Positions 11,014 to 19,785 are shown, numbered from the stretch's first letter. The stretch: DNA of 64,000 nucleotides from SG8-41 sp036555615 (GCA_036555615.1 DATBKZ010000086.1:1-64000); one strand, 5' to 3'. Numbers and translations are program-made. The notes: generated by a model from the letters alone, not told the origin.

Positions 11014-11445
11014 ATGGCCACGACCTACTCCATATCCGAGCTCGCCAGGGAATTCGACGTCACCACGCGCACGATCCGTTTCTACGAGGACCAAGGCCTT
11101 CTGAGCCCCACACGGGAAGGTACCACCCGCCTGTTCAGCCCGCGAGACCGCGTGCGTCTCAAGCTGGCGCTCCGAGGGAAGCGGCTCGGCTTCTCCCTGG
11201 CGGAGATCCGCGAGTTGTTCGAGCTATACGACGTTTCGCGCGACGAGCACAAGCAACTCGAGGAATTTCTCGTCAAGCTGGAGCGGCGACGAGCCGGTCT
11301 CGAGCAGCAGCGGGAGGACATCGAGGTGATGCTTAACGAGATTGATTTCTTTGCCAACCAGTGCCGGCGCCTGCTGCGGGGCGAGCGGAAGGCAGCGTCG
11401 GTGCGCCCGGCTTCGGGGCCCCTCGACTCGGCCGTAAGCGGGTAA
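11014..11445 (+). CDS. liuR: MerR-family regulator of branched-chain amino acid catabolism, LiuR-like
   Basis: DNA-binding regulator with an N-terminal MerR winged helix (YSISELAREFDVTTRTIRFY) and a long C-terminal coiled coil (about residues 75-115, rich in E/L/R) for dimerisation. 143 residues from the ATG at 11014. An ATG at 10993 would add seven residues (MLLLQGT) but reads very close to the -10 element, so 11014 is preferred. LiuR regulators repress liu genes until leucine-derived CoA thioesters accumulate. The genes downstream are exactly this pathway, and operator-like repeats lie on both sides of the gene. Confidence 0.85.
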   Translation: MATTYSISELAREFDVTTRTIRFYEDQGLLSPTREGTTRLFSPRDRVRLKLALRGKRLGFSLAEIRELFELYDVSRDEHKQLEEFLVKLERRRAGLEQQREDIEVMLNEIDFFANQCRRLLRGERKAASVRPASGPLDSAVSG

Positions 11446-11447
11446 TG

Positions 11448-11462
11448 TTAACGTGAACGTAA
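11448..11462 (+). promoter_or_regulatory. Second LiuR-type operator, upstream of liuA
   Basis: ttaacgtgaacgtaa (11448-11462) carries the same ACGT-N2-ACGT core as the palindrome upstream of liuR, and sits 82 bp before the liuA start. It supports separate LiuR control of the catabolic operon. It is imperfect, and no clear -35/-10 pair is visible beside it. Confidence 0.5.
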
Positions 11463-11543
11463 GGCGCCCATTGCCTGAGAACGCGTGGACGGTGAAAGTC
11501 GGGGCGCATCCTGGCGAGCGCCGGGCGGGCCGCGATTGATTCG

Positions 11544-12704
11544 ATGATTCAGGCACTGAACTTCGAGCTGGGCGAGACGGTGGACATACTCCGCGAGTCC
11601 GTCCGCGCCTTCGCTGCGCGGGAAATCGCCCCGCGCGCGGCCGAGATCGACCGCACCAACGAATTTCCGCGCGATCTCTGGCCCAAACTCGGAATGCTCG
11701 GGCTCCTCGGCGTCACGGTCGAGGAAGACTTCGGCGGCACCGACATGGGCTATCTCGCCCACATCGTTGCGATGGAGGAAGTGAGCCGCGCTTCGGCATC
11801 CGTCGGACTGTCCTACGGCGCCCATTCCAATCTTTGCGTCAACCAGATCCGCCGCAACGGCAGCGACCGCCAGAAGCGGCGGCATCTGCCACGCCTCATA
11901 TCCGGCGAGCACGTCGGCGCCCTTGCGATGAGCGAGGCGGGCGCCGGCTCCGACGTGCTGGGCATGAGGCTGCGCGCCGAAAAGCGCGGGGACCATTACA
12001 TTCTCAACGGCACCAAGATGTGGATCACCAACGGACCCGATGCCGACGTGCTCGTCGTCTATGCGAAGACGGATCCCGCTGCCGGCTCGCGCGGCATCAC
12101 CGCGTTCATCGTCGAGAAAGGCTCGCGGGGCTATGCCACCGCGCAAAAGCTCGACAAGCTCGGCATGCGCGGCTCCAACACCTGCGAGCTCGTGTTCCAG
12201 GATTGCGAAGTGCCGGACGAGAACGTGCTGGGCGCCCCTGGCGCGGGTGTCGAGGTGCTGATGAGCGGTCTCGATTTCGAGCGCGCCGTGCTGGCGGGTG
12301 GACCGCTCGGCGTCATGCAGGCGTGTCTCGACACCGTGATCCCGTACCTCCATCAACGCAGGCAGTTCGGACAGCCGATCGGCGAGTTTCAACTGATGCA
12401 GGGCAAGCTCGCGGACATGTACGTGACCGCAAGCGCATGCCGGGCGTACGCCTACGCGGTCGGGCGCGCGTGCGATACCGGAAACGTCGTGCGCAAGGAT
12501 GCGGCCGGCGCCATACTCTTCGCCGCGGAGCGCGCGACCTGGATGGCGCTGGAGGCGATCCAGTGCCTGGGCGGCACCGGCTACATGAGCGACTCGCCCG
12601 CCAGCCGGCTGCTGCGCGACGCCAAGCTCTACGAGATCGGCGCGGGGACGTCTGAAATACGGCGGTGGTTGATCGGTCGCGAGTTGTTCGATGAAACGCG
12701 CTGA
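11544..12704 (+). CDS. liuA: Isovaleryl-CoA dehydrogenase
   Basis: FAD enzyme that oxidises isovaleryl-CoA to 3-methylcrotonyl-CoA, the first committed step of leucine breakdown. 386 residues with acyl-CoA dehydrogenase signatures AMSEAGAGSDV (about 128-138), KMWITNGPDADVL and QCLGGTGYMSD. The key evidence for specificity is that the usual catalytic Glu near the C-terminus is missing (YEIGAGTSEIRR). A Glu is instead present at E246 in LDFERAVLAGGPLG, the arrangement typical of isovaleryl-CoA dehydrogenases. It begins the plus-strand liu operon. Confidence 0.95.
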   Translation: MIQALNFELGETVDILRESVRAFAAREIAPRAAEIDRTNEFPRDLWPKLGMLGLLGVTVEEDFGGTDMGYLAHIVAMEEVSRASASVGLSYGAHSNLCVNQIRRNGSDRQKRRHLPRLISGEHVGALAMSEAGAGSDVLGMRLRAEKRGDHYILNGTKMWITNGPDADVLVVYAKTDPAAGSRGITAFIVEKGSRGYATAQKLDKLGMRGSNTCELVFQDCEVPDENVLGAPGAGVEVLMSGLDFERAVLAGGPLGVMQACLDTVIPYLHQRRQFGQPIGEFQLMQGKLADMYVTASACRAYAYAVGRACDTGNVVRKDAAGAILFAAERATWMALEAIQCLGGTGYMSDSPASRLLRDAKLYEIGAGTSEIRRWLIGRELFDETR

Positions 12705-12783
12705 CGAACGCAAAAAAACCGGGACAGACCCGCCGATTTTCCCTATGAAGTGACCACTAACTAACGCTGAAAACAAAGGAGAA

Positions 12784-13878
12784 ATGGCCAGGCTACACAC
12801 CCCGCTCTGCGACCGTCTCGGAATCCGCGTTCCGATCGTCCAGGCGCCTATGGCAGGGGGGCCGTCGACCCCCGAACTGGTCGCGGCCGTGAGCCAGTCC
12901 GGTGCGCTAGGCTCCTTCGGTTTCGCGTATACCCAGCCCGAGACCATGCAGCGCGAAGTCGAGACAGTGCGTGCGCGCACGCACCTGCCGTTCAACCTCA
13001 ACCTGTTCGCCTCGCCGCCGCCCGGCGCGATCGATCCCGAGGCGCAGCGCGGCGCCGTTGCCGCAGTGTCCGGCTATTGCACCGAGCTCGGCCTGCCGCA
13101 CCCGGAGCCGGTGCGCCCTCCGTTCGCCCCTGAGCTCGAAGCGCAGCTCGCGATGGCGGAGGAATTGCGCCCGCCCGTGCTCACCTTCCATCTTGGAACC
13201 ATGTCCGCGCACCGGGTCCGCCATTTCCAGGCGCTTGGCGTGAGGATTGGCGGCGGCGCGACCTGCGTCGCCGAGGCCGAGCGGCTCGAGGCACTCGGGG
13301 TGGATTTCATCGTCGCGCAGGGCGCGGAGGCCGGCGGCCATCGCGGCACCTACCTGCGCGACCCGTACGATTCCATGACCGGCACCCTCGCGCTGGTGCG
13401 GCTTATCGTGTGCAGGGTCGCGACGCCGGTCATCGCCGCGGGCGGCATCATGGACGGCGCCGGCATCGCGGCGGTGCTCGCGCTCGGCGCGCAGGCCGCG
13501 CAGCTCGGCACGGCGTTCATCGCCTCTCCGGAGAGCGGCGCGCCACGCATCCACAAGGAGCGTGTCCTCGCCGCGCGCGAGGACGAGACCCTCGTCACTG
13601 AGAAATTCTCCGGCAAGCCGGCGCGCGGCATTGCCAACCGCTTCATGCGCGAGATGCGCGAGCGCAATGCGCCGCAGCTCCCGTTTCCCGCGCAGAGCGC
13701 ATTGACCGCACGGCTGCGCACGGCGTCGGCGAAGTCGGACAACCCGGATTTCGTGGCCATGTGGGCGGGCCAGGCCGTTGCGCTGTCGCGCGCGCTGCCT
13801 GCCGCGGAGCTGGTGGCGGCGCTCGAAGCCGAAACGCTCGAGGCGCTCGACCGGCTCGCGGCGCTGCGCGGCAGGTGA
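12784..13878 (+). CDS. Nitronate monooxygenase / 2-nitropropane dioxygenase family
   Basis: FMN-dependent TIM-barrel oxidoreductase, 364 residues. It has the opening RVPIVQAPMAGGPSTPELVA, a glycine-rich phosphate-binding stretch and AQGAEAGGHRG with the conserved His. Then comes the FMN-phosphate region VIAAGGIMDGAGI, ALGAQAAQLGTAF. An AAGGAG sequence ends only two bases before the ATG, a tight spacing. Members detoxify alkyl nitronates such as propionate 3-nitronate, but many paralogues have unknown substrates. Its place between liuA and a thiolase, in what looks like one transcript, suggests a role tied to short-chain acyl metabolism (inference). Confidence 0.88.
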   Translation: MARLHTPLCDRLGIRVPIVQAPMAGGPSTPELVAAVSQSGALGSFGFAYTQPETMQREVETVRARTHLPFNLNLFASPPPGAIDPEAQRGAVAAVSGYCTELGLPHPEPVRPPFAPELEAQLAMAEELRPPVLTFHLGTMSAHRVRHFQALGVRIGGGATCVAEAERLEALGVDFIVAQGAEAGGHRGTYLRDPYDSMTGTLALVRLIVCRVATPVIAAGGIMDGAGIAAVLALGAQAAQLGTAFIASPESGAPRIHKERVLAAREDETLVTEKFSGKPARGIANRFMREMRERNAPQLPFPAQSALTARLRTASAKSDNPDFVAMWAGQAVALSRALPAAELVAALEAETLEALDRLAALRGR

Positions 13879-13893
13879 GATCAGGAGCGCGTC

Positions 13894-15081
13894 ATGACAA
13901 ACGAATCGATCGTGATTGTTGCCGCCGCCCGCACGCCGATGGGCGGCTTCATGGGAGACCTCAAGTCGCTCGCTGCACACGAGCTCGGGGCGATCGCCAT
14001 TCGCGCAGCCGTCGCGCGCGCCGGGGTAAAACCGGCGGAGGTGCAGGAAGCCATCATGGGCAACGTGCTCCCCGCCGGGCAGGGACAGGCACCGGCGCGT
14101 CAGGCGGCGCTCGGCGCGGGGCTGCCTCCCGCCACGGGCTGCATGACCGTCAACAAGGTGTGCGGCTCGGGCATGAAAGCGGCCATGATCGCCCACGATC
14201 AGCTCGCGCTCGGGGTGCATGAGGTGGTGGTCGCCGGCGGCATGGAAAGCATGTCGAACGCCCCCTACCTCCTGCCCAAGGCGCGGGCGGGACTGCGGCT
14301 CGGCCATGGCGAGGTGAAGGACCACATGTTCCTCGACGGGCTGGAGGACGCCTACGACCGCGGGCGCCTCATGGGCACGTTTGCCGAGGACTGCGCGGCG
14401 AAGTACCAATTCTCGCGCGAGGCCCAGGATCGCTACGCCATTACCTCTCTCACCCGAGCCCAGGAAGCGATCCGGAGCGGCAGCTTCGACCAGGAGGTCG
14501 CCCCGGTCACGCTCGCCGGCACAAAGGGCGAGACGGTTGTGAGGACCGACGAGCAGCCGTTCAAAGCCAATCTCGAGAAGATCTCGCAGCTGAAACCCGC
14601 GTTCCGGAAGGACGGCACGGTGACGCCGGCCAACTCGAGCTCGATCTCGGACGGCGCGGCAGCGCTGGTCCTCATGAAACGCTCGACGGCGGAGCGCCGG
14701 GGAATCGCGCCGCTGGCGCGAGTCGTCGCCTACAGCAGCCACTCGCAGGAGCCGCAGTGGTTCACCACGGCGCCCGTGGGAGCGATCCGGAAGCTCCTCG
14801 AGAAGACGGGGTGGGATGCCCGGACGACCGATCTCTTCGAGATCAACGAGGCGTTCGCGGTCGTCGCCATGGCCGCCATGCACGAGCTCGCGCTCCCCCA
14901 CGACAAGGTCAACGTCCACGGCGGCGCCTGCGCGCTGGGCCATCCCCTCGGGGCGTCCGGCGCGCGCATCATGGTGACGCTGCTCGCGGCGCTGGAGAAG
15001 TACCGGTTGAAACGCGGTATCGCCGCGCTCTGCATCGGCGGCGGCGAGGCAACCGCGATCGCGCTCGAGCGCCTCGGCTGA
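13894..15081 (+). CDS. Acetyl-CoA acetyltransferase (thiolase)
   Basis: Biosynthetic-type thiolase that interconverts two acetyl-CoA and acetoacetyl-CoA. 395 residues; nucleophile C90 in NKVCGSGMKA, GGMESMSNAPYLL, NEAFAVVAMAA, His of GGACALGHPLGASG and Cys of CIGGGEATA. AGGAG lies 8 bases before the ATG. In this cluster it would take acetoacetate-derived CoA, the end product of leucine breakdown after HMG-CoA lyase, to acetyl-CoA. It could equally feed PHB synthesis with the nearby phaC. No phaB neighbours it. Confidence 0.94.
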   Translation: MTNESIVIVAAARTPMGGFMGDLKSLAAHELGAIAIRAAVARAGVKPAEVQEAIMGNVLPAGQGQAPARQAALGAGLPPATGCMTVNKVCGSGMKAAMIAHDQLALGVHEVVVAGGMESMSNAPYLLPKARAGLRLGHGEVKDHMFLDGLEDAYDRGRLMGTFAEDCAAKYQFSREAQDRYAITSLTRAQEAIRSGSFDQEVAPVTLAGTKGETVVRTDEQPFKANLEKISQLKPAFRKDGTVTPANSSSISDGAAALVLMKRSTAERRGIAPLARVVAYSSHSQEPQWFTTAPVGAIRKLLEKTGWDARTTDLFEINEAFAVVAMAAMHELALPHDKVNVHGGACALGHPLGASGARIMVTLLAALEKYRLKRGIAALCIGGGEATAIALERLG

Positions 15082-15095
15082 AAGGATTCCGGGGC

Positions 15096-15698
15096 ATGGC
15101 CAAACCGATCGACTTCTATTTCGATTTCTCCTCGCCCTACGGCTATCTCGCCAGCACGCAGATCGAGGCGCTCGCGGCAAAGCATGGCCGCAGCGTGACG
15201 TGGCGGCCACACCTGCTCGGCGCGGTGTTCAAGATCAACGAGCAGCGGCCGCTCGCGTCGATCCCGCTCAAGAACGACTACACCGCGCGGGACCTCGCGC
15301 GCAGCGCCCGGCTCCTCAAGGTGCCGTTCAGGCTGCCGACGAAATTCCCCGTCGGTGCGACGGCCCCGAGCCGCGCCTTCTATTGGGTCAACGACCGGGA
15401 TCCGGAGCTCGCGAGTCGGCTTGCGCGCGCCCTCTACCACGCCTATTTCGCGGAGGACCGCGATATTTCCAGCTCCGAGGTGACGCTGGAGGTCGCGGCG
15501 CAGCTGGGGATCGACCGGGGCGAGCTCGGGCGGGCGCTCAACGACCCCGCGGTCAAGGACCGGCTGCGCGTCGAAGTGGATGCAGCGATCGCGCGCGGCG
15601 TGTTCGGATCCCCCTACATCGTGGTCGACGGCGAACCGTTCTGGGGCTCGGACCGGCTCGACCAGGTCGAGAAGTGGCTGGAAACCGGCGGATGGTGA
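15096..15698 (+). CDS. DsbA-fold 2-hydroxychromene-2-carboxylate isomerase-like protein
   Basis: 200-residue thioredoxin-fold protein of the kappa-GST/HCCA isomerase group. It begins MAKPIDFYFDFSSPYGYLAS, where Ser-Pro takes the place of the CxxC of DsbA, and ends with the cis-Pro loop GVFGSPYIVVDGEPFWGSDR. These enzymes use glutathione; the type member isomerises an intermediate of naphthalene breakdown. No aromatic pathway is visible here, and genes of this family are often found beside acyl-CoA genes in Burkholderiales, so the substrate is unknown. Start chosen at 15096, 14 bases after the thiolase stop. Confidence 0.85.
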   Translation: MAKPIDFYFDFSSPYGYLASTQIEALAAKHGRSVTWRPHLLGAVFKINEQRPLASIPLKNDYTARDLARSARLLKVPFRLPTKFPVGATAPSRAFYWVNDRDPELASRLARALYHAYFAEDRDISSSEVTLEVAAQLGIDRGELGRALNDPAVKDRLRVEVDAAIARGVFGSPYIVVDGEPFWGSDRLDQVEKWLETGGW

Positions 15699-15699
15699 C

Positions 15700-16209
15700 A
15701 TGATGAGGAGGCTCGAAGCGCGGCAGGCCAATATCGTCACGCTTGCAGTGGACGCGATCGTCAACGCCGCGAACACGACGTTGCTGGGCGGCGGAGGCGT
15801 CGACGGCGCGATCCACCGCGCCGCCGGCCCGCAACTGCAGGAAGAGTGCCGCAAGCTTGGGGGCTGCCCCACCGGACAGGCGAAGATCACGCAAGGCTAC
15901 AAGCTCCCCGCGAAGCACGTCATCCACACGGTGGGGCCGGTGTGGAGCGGGGGCAGCCGCGGCGAGCCGGAACTGCTCGCCTCGTGCTATCGCGAGAGCC
16001 TGAAGCTCGCGGCGGCGAACAAGCTGAAACGCATCGCCTTTCCCGCGATCAGTTGCGGCGCCTACGGCTACCCCCTCGAGGAGGCAGTAACGATCGCTGT
16101 TCGCGAGTGCAGCGATTTTGCCGCCAGGAACCCGCTGCCGGAAACGATCGTCTTCGCTTGCCTCGACGCGGCGACGCTCGCCGCCTACGAAGCCGAGCTG
16201 GCGCGCTGA
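15700..16209 (+). CDS. Macrodomain protein, O-acetyl-ADP-ribose deacetylase type
   Basis: 169-residue single macrodomain. MacroD/YmdB signatures: DAIVNAANTTLLGGGGVDGA, AIHRAAGPQL, TGQAKITQGYKLPAKHVIHT, PAISCGAYGYPLEEA. The VNAANTTLLGGGGVDG loop with Asn and Asp predicts ADP-ribose binding and hydrolysis of O-acetyl-ADP-ribose or mono-ADP-ribosyl esters. It starts one base after the preceding stop and ends one base before liuB, so it is translated within the leucine operon. Why such a protein sits there is not known. A second ATG three bases later is an equal start choice. Confidence 0.9.
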   Translation: MMRRLEARQANIVTLAVDAIVNAANTTLLGGGGVDGAIHRAAGPQLQEECRKLGGCPTGQAKITQGYKLPAKHVIHTVGPVWSGGSRGEPELLASCYRESLKLAAANKLKRIAFPAISCGAYGYPLEEAVTIAVRECSDFAARNPLPETIVFACLDAATLAAYEAELAR

Positions 16210-16210
16210 G

Positions 16211-17818
16211 ATGGCCGTTCTCAAGTCCAAGCTGAAAACCTCGTCCGCGGAATTCAAGGCTGCGGCGGAAGCGATGCGCGGTCACGTCGCGGAGCTGAAC
16301 GAACGGCTCGCGCGGGTGCGGCGCGGCGGCGGCGACGCCGCGAAGAAGCGGCACCTGGGCCGGGGCAAGCTGCTCCCGCGCGAGCGAGTGGCGGCGCTCC
16401 TCGACCCGGGCGCGCCGTTCCTCGAGCTCTCGCCGCTCGCGGCGTGGGAGGTCTACCCCGAGGAGGTGCCCGCCGCCGGCCTCATCACCGGCATCGGGCA
16501 GGTGAGCGGGCAGCGCTGCGTGATCGTCGCCAACGACGCCACCGTGAAGGGTGGCACCTACTATCCACTCACGGTGAAGAAGCACCTGCGCGCCCAGGAG
16601 ATCGCGCTCGAGAACCGGCTGCCATGCATCTATCTCGTCGATTCCGGGGGCGCGCACCTGCCGAGCCAGGACGAGGTGTTTCCCGACCGCGACCACTTCG
16701 GGCGCATCTTCTACAACCAGGCGAACCTTTCGGCCGCCGGCATTGCCCAGATCGCGGTCGTCATGGGCTCGTGCACGGCGGGAGGGGCGTACGTCCCGGC
16801 GATGTCGGACGAGGCGATCATCGTCAAGGACCAGGGCACGATCTTTCTCGCGGGCCCGCCGCTGGTGAAGGCCGCCACCGCGGAAGTCGTGACGGCGGAA
16901 GAGCTGGGCGGGGCCGACGTCCATACGCGCATCTCCGGGGTGGCCGACCACCTCGCCGAGGACGACCGCCACGCGCTCGAGCTTGCGCGCCGCGCCGTGG
17001 CCAATCTGAACCGGGCCGCGCCGGCGCCCGCCGCATCCCGGGAGTCAAGGCCGCCACTCTACGACCCGGAGGAGCTCTACGGGGTCGTGCCCTCGAGCCC
17101 GCGCGCGCCGTTCGACGCGCGCGAGATCCTCGCGCGCGTGGTCGATGCCGGCGAGCTCGACGAGTTCAAGGCGCGCTACGGCCCGACGCTCGTGACCGGC
17201 TTCGCGCACATCGAGGGCCGCCTCGTTGCTATCCTCGCCAACAACGGCATCCTGTTTTCCGAGTCCGCGCTGAAGGGCACGCACTTCATCGAGCTTGCGT
17301 GCCAGCGCGGCATTCCGCTGGTGTTCCTGCAGAACATCACCGGCTTCATGGTCGGAAAGAAGGCCGAGCACGGGGGCATCGCGAAGGACGGCGCCAAGCT
17401 GGTGACCGCGGTCGCGTGCGCGCGCGTGCCCAAGCTCACGCTCATCGTCGGCGGCAGCTTCGGCGCCGGCAATTACGGCATGTGCGGGCGCGCCTATGCA
17501 CCGCGCTTCCTGTGGACCTGGCCCAGCGCCCGGATTTCGGTCATGGGCGGCGAGCAAGCGGCCGGCGTGCTGGCGCAGGTGAGGCGCGAGGCGCTGGAGA
17601 AAGCGGGCCAGGAATGGAGCAGGAAGGAGGAAGACGCGTTCAAGGCGCCGATCATCGAGCAGTACGCACGCCAGTCGAGCGCTTACTACGCCACCTCCCG
17701 GCTGTGGGACGACGGCATCATCGACCCGAAGGAGACGCGCGCGACGCTCGCACTCGGCATTTCCGCCGCCCTGAATGCCCCGATCGAGGAGACGCGTTTC
17801 GGCGTCTTCAGAATGTGA
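16211..17818 (+). CDS. liuB: Methylcrotonyl-CoA carboxylase, carboxyltransferase (beta) subunit
   Basis: Transfers CO2 from carboxybiotin to 3-methylcrotonyl-CoA, giving 3-methylglutaconyl-CoA. 535 residues, normal for the subunit, with N- and C-terminal carboxyltransferase halves. Visible motifs are RGKLLPRERVAALLDPG, VANDATVKGGTYYPLTVKKH, LVDSGGAHLPSQDEVFPDRD, QNITGFMVGKKAEHGGIAKD and GGSFGAGNYGMCGRAY. These distinguish it from acetyl- or propionyl-CoA carboxylase beta chains. It needs a biotin-carrying alpha subunit (liuD), which is not in this cluster. Confidence 0.95.
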   Translation: MAVLKSKLKTSSAEFKAAAEAMRGHVAELNERLARVRRGGGDAAKKRHLGRGKLLPRERVAALLDPGAPFLELSPLAAWEVYPEEVPAAGLITGIGQVSGQRCVIVANDATVKGGTYYPLTVKKHLRAQEIALENRLPCIYLVDSGGAHLPSQDEVFPDRDHFGRIFYNQANLSAAGIAQIAVVMGSCTAGGAYVPAMSDEAIIVKDQGTIFLAGPPLVKAATAEVVTAEELGGADVHTRISGVADHLAEDDRHALELARRAVANLNRAAPAPAASRESRPPLYDPEELYGVVPSSPRAPFDAREILARVVDAGELDEFKARYGPTLVTGFAHIEGRLVAILANNGILFSESALKGTHFIELACQRGIPLVFLQNITGFMVGKKAEHGGIAKDGAKLVTAVACARVPKLTLIVGGSFGAGNYGMCGRAYAPRFLWTWPSARISVMGGEQAAGVLAQVRREALEKAGQEWSRKEEDAFKAPIIEQYARQSSAYYATSRLWDDGIIDPKETRATLALGISAALNAPIEETRFGVFRM

Positions 17819-17832
17819 GGCGCCGCTATAAT
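17805..17832 (+). promoter_or_regulatory. Possible internal promoter before liuC
   Basis: A consensus -10 TATAAT (17827-17832) sits in the 40-base gap between liuB and liuC, with a poor -35 candidate TCTTCA (17805-17810) 16 bp upstream. Transcription would begin about 20 bases before the liuC start codon. It may give liuC and liuE an independent transcript. Confidence 0.4.
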
Positions 17833-17858
17833 GTGCGGCTTGCGAGGGCTGAACGGCG

Positions 17859-18674
17859 ATGAGCGAAAAGATCCTTTCCCAGGTCGACGCCGACGGAACC
17901 GCGACGGTGACGCTCAACCGGCCGGAGGTGCACAACGCGTTCGATCCCGCAATGGTCGATGCGCTCAGCGCGACGCTCACCAGGCTCGAATCCACGCCCA
18001 CGGTGCGCGCGGTCGTCATAACCGGCGCCGGGAGGAACTTCTGCGCCGGCGCGGACATCGAGCACATGAAGCGCAGCGCCCGGTTCTCGCGCGAGCAGAA
18101 CCTGGAGAATGCGCGCGCGACGGCGATGATGCTGCATGTGCTCCACACGCTGGAGAAGCCGACGATCGCCTGCGTGCGCGGCGCAGCGCGCGGAGGCGGC
18201 GTGGGCCTTGTCGCGGCGTGCGACATTGCGATCGCGGAGCGCAGCGCGACGTTCCGCCTGTCGGAAGTGAAGCTCGGCATCGTCCCGGCCATGATCAGCG
18301 CGTACGTGATCGCGGCGATGGGGCGGCGCCACGCCCACCGCTATATGCTCACGGGCGAGGAATTCGACTCGGCCGAGGCCCGTCGCATCGGGCTCGTGCA
18401 CGAGATTTGCGATGAGCCCGAGCTGACGGCCGTCGTCGGGCGCGTGCTGGCGCATCTGCGGTCGAGCGGCCCCCATGCCGTGGTCGCGATCAAGAAGCTG
18501 ATTCCGGAGGTCGCAGGCCGCCGCATCGACGAGAGCCTGGCCGAGATGACCGCGCAGCGCATCGCGGAAATTCGCACCACGGCGGAGGCCCAGGAAGGCC
18601 TCACCGCGTTCCTCGAGAAGCGCAAAGCGTCCTGGGCTGCTCCCGAGCAGGGCGCGAAAGAATCCGGAACATGA
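17859..18674 (+). CDS. liuC: Methylglutaconyl-CoA hydratase (crotonase family)
   Basis: Hydrates 3-methylglutaconyl-CoA to HMG-CoA. 271 residues; crotonase motifs NFCAGADIEHMK, GGGVGLVAACDIAIAE and FRLSEVKLGIVPAMISAYVI. The first catalytic Glu of ordinary enoyl-CoA hydratases (GGGCELA) is glycine here while the second (LSEVKLG) is kept, a pattern seen in bacterial LiuC proteins. Position between liuB and liuE fits the pathway step exactly. Confidence 0.9.
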   Translation: MSEKILSQVDADGTATVTLNRPEVHNAFDPAMVDALSATLTRLESTPTVRAVVITGAGRNFCAGADIEHMKRSARFSREQNLENARATAMMLHVLHTLEKPTIACVRGAARGGGVGLVAACDIAIAERSATFRLSEVKLGIVPAMISAYVIAAMGRRHAHRYMLTGEEFDSAEARRIGLVHEICDEPELTAVVGRVLAHLRSSGPHAVVAIKKLIPEVAGRRIDESLAEMTAQRIAEIRTTAEAQEGLTAFLEKRKASWAAPEQGAKESGT

Positions 18675-18709
18675 CCGCCGATCACGGCCGCCTCGCCACG
18701 CAGGCATGA

Positions 18710-19636
18710 ATGGCTGAATCGACCATGGGCATTCCCCGAAAGGTGAAGCTGGTCGAGGTCGGGCCGCGCGACGGCCTGCAGAACGAGCCGACCTCGGTCA
18801 CGACCGCGGTCAAGGTCGAGTTGATCCACCGCCTGCAGGACGCCGGGCTGCCCGTCATCGAGGCAACCGCGTTCGTCTCCCCCAAGTGGGTGCCGCAGAT
18901 GGCCGACAACGCCCAGGTGATGGCGGCGATCCGCCGCAAGCCGGGCGTCTCCTACCCCGTCCTGGTACCGAACCGCAAGGGACTCGATACCGCGCTCGCC
19001 GCCGGCGCGCAGGAAGTGGTCGTGTTCGGCGCCGCGACCGAAACCTTCTCGCGCAAGAACACGAATTGCTCGATCGCGGAAGGTCTCGCGCGTTTCTCCG
19101 AGGTGTGCCGCGAAGCGCTGGCGCAGGGGGTGAAGGTGCGCGGGGACATCTCCGTGTGCCTCGGCTGCCCCTACGAGGGAGAAGTCAAGCCGGAAGCCGT
19201 GGTGCGCGTCGCCCGCGAACTCGACGCGATGGGCTGCTACGAGATCACGGTCGCCGACACCATCGGCACCGGCACGCCGGGCCGGACCCGCGCCGCGCTG
19301 GAAGCGGTGATGAAACACATTCCCGCCAGCCGCATTGCCGGGCATTTCCATGACACCTACGGGCAGGCGGTCGCCAACGTCTATGCCGCGCTCGAGTGCG
19401 GGGTGGCCACCTTCGACTCCTCGGTCGCGGGATTGGGCGGCTGCCCGTACGCCAGGGGCGCAACCGGCAACGTCGCCACCGAAGACGTGCTCTATCTGCT
19501 GGACGGCCTCGGCATCGAGACCGGCGTGGACATCGGCAAGCTCATCGCGGCCGGCGAATATATCTGCGGCGTGCTCGGCCGGCCGACCCACTCCAAGGCC
19601 GCGCGCGCGCTGGCGGCCAAGCGTCAGGCCGCCTGA
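18710..19636 (+). CDS. liuE: Hydroxymethylglutaryl-CoA lyase
   Basis: Cleaves HMG-CoA to acetyl-CoA and acetoacetate, the last step of leucine degradation. 308 residues; an HMGL-like TIM barrel with VEVGPRDGLQNE (catalytic Arg and Asp), metal-binding GHFHDTYGQAVAN and the loop GLGGCPYARGATGNVATED with the conserved Cys. An in-frame ATG at 18725 (MGIPRKVKL) gives a better fit to the family N-terminus and may be the real start. It ends the liu operon. Confidence 0.93.
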   Translation: MAESTMGIPRKVKLVEVGPRDGLQNEPTSVTTAVKVELIHRLQDAGLPVIEATAFVSPKWVPQMADNAQVMAAIRRKPGVSYPVLVPNRKGLDTALAAGAQEVVVFGAATETFSRKNTNCSIAEGLARFSEVCREALAQGVKVRGDISVCLGCPYEGEVKPEAVVRVARELDAMGCYEITVADTIGTGTPGRTRAALEAVMKHIPASRIAGHFHDTYGQAVANVYAALECGVATFDSSVAGLGGCPYARGATGNVATEDVLYLLDGLGIETGVDIGKLIAAGEYICGVLGRPTHSKAARALAAKRQAA

Positions 19637-19664
19637 GGGATGAGGGGTGAGCCGGGGTTTCGAA

Positions 19665-19684
19665 GAATGTGCCTGCGCACATTC
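19665..19684. repeat. Hairpin 28 bases after liuE
   Basis: gaatgtgc (19665-19672) and gcacattc (19677-19684) form a perfect 8-bp stem with a 4-base loop. There is no T-run. It lies among gatgagg-type low-complexity intergenic repeats (19636-19650, 19731-19743). It may mark the end of the liu transcript. Confidence 0.35.
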
Positions 19685-19785
19685 CAGCCGGCGAACGCCC
19701 GACGCGATGCAGCGCGGCGGGACGGTAAAGGGATGAGGGATGAAATTAACGGCGTCACTTTCCAACGGCCCATGGGGAATCATCC

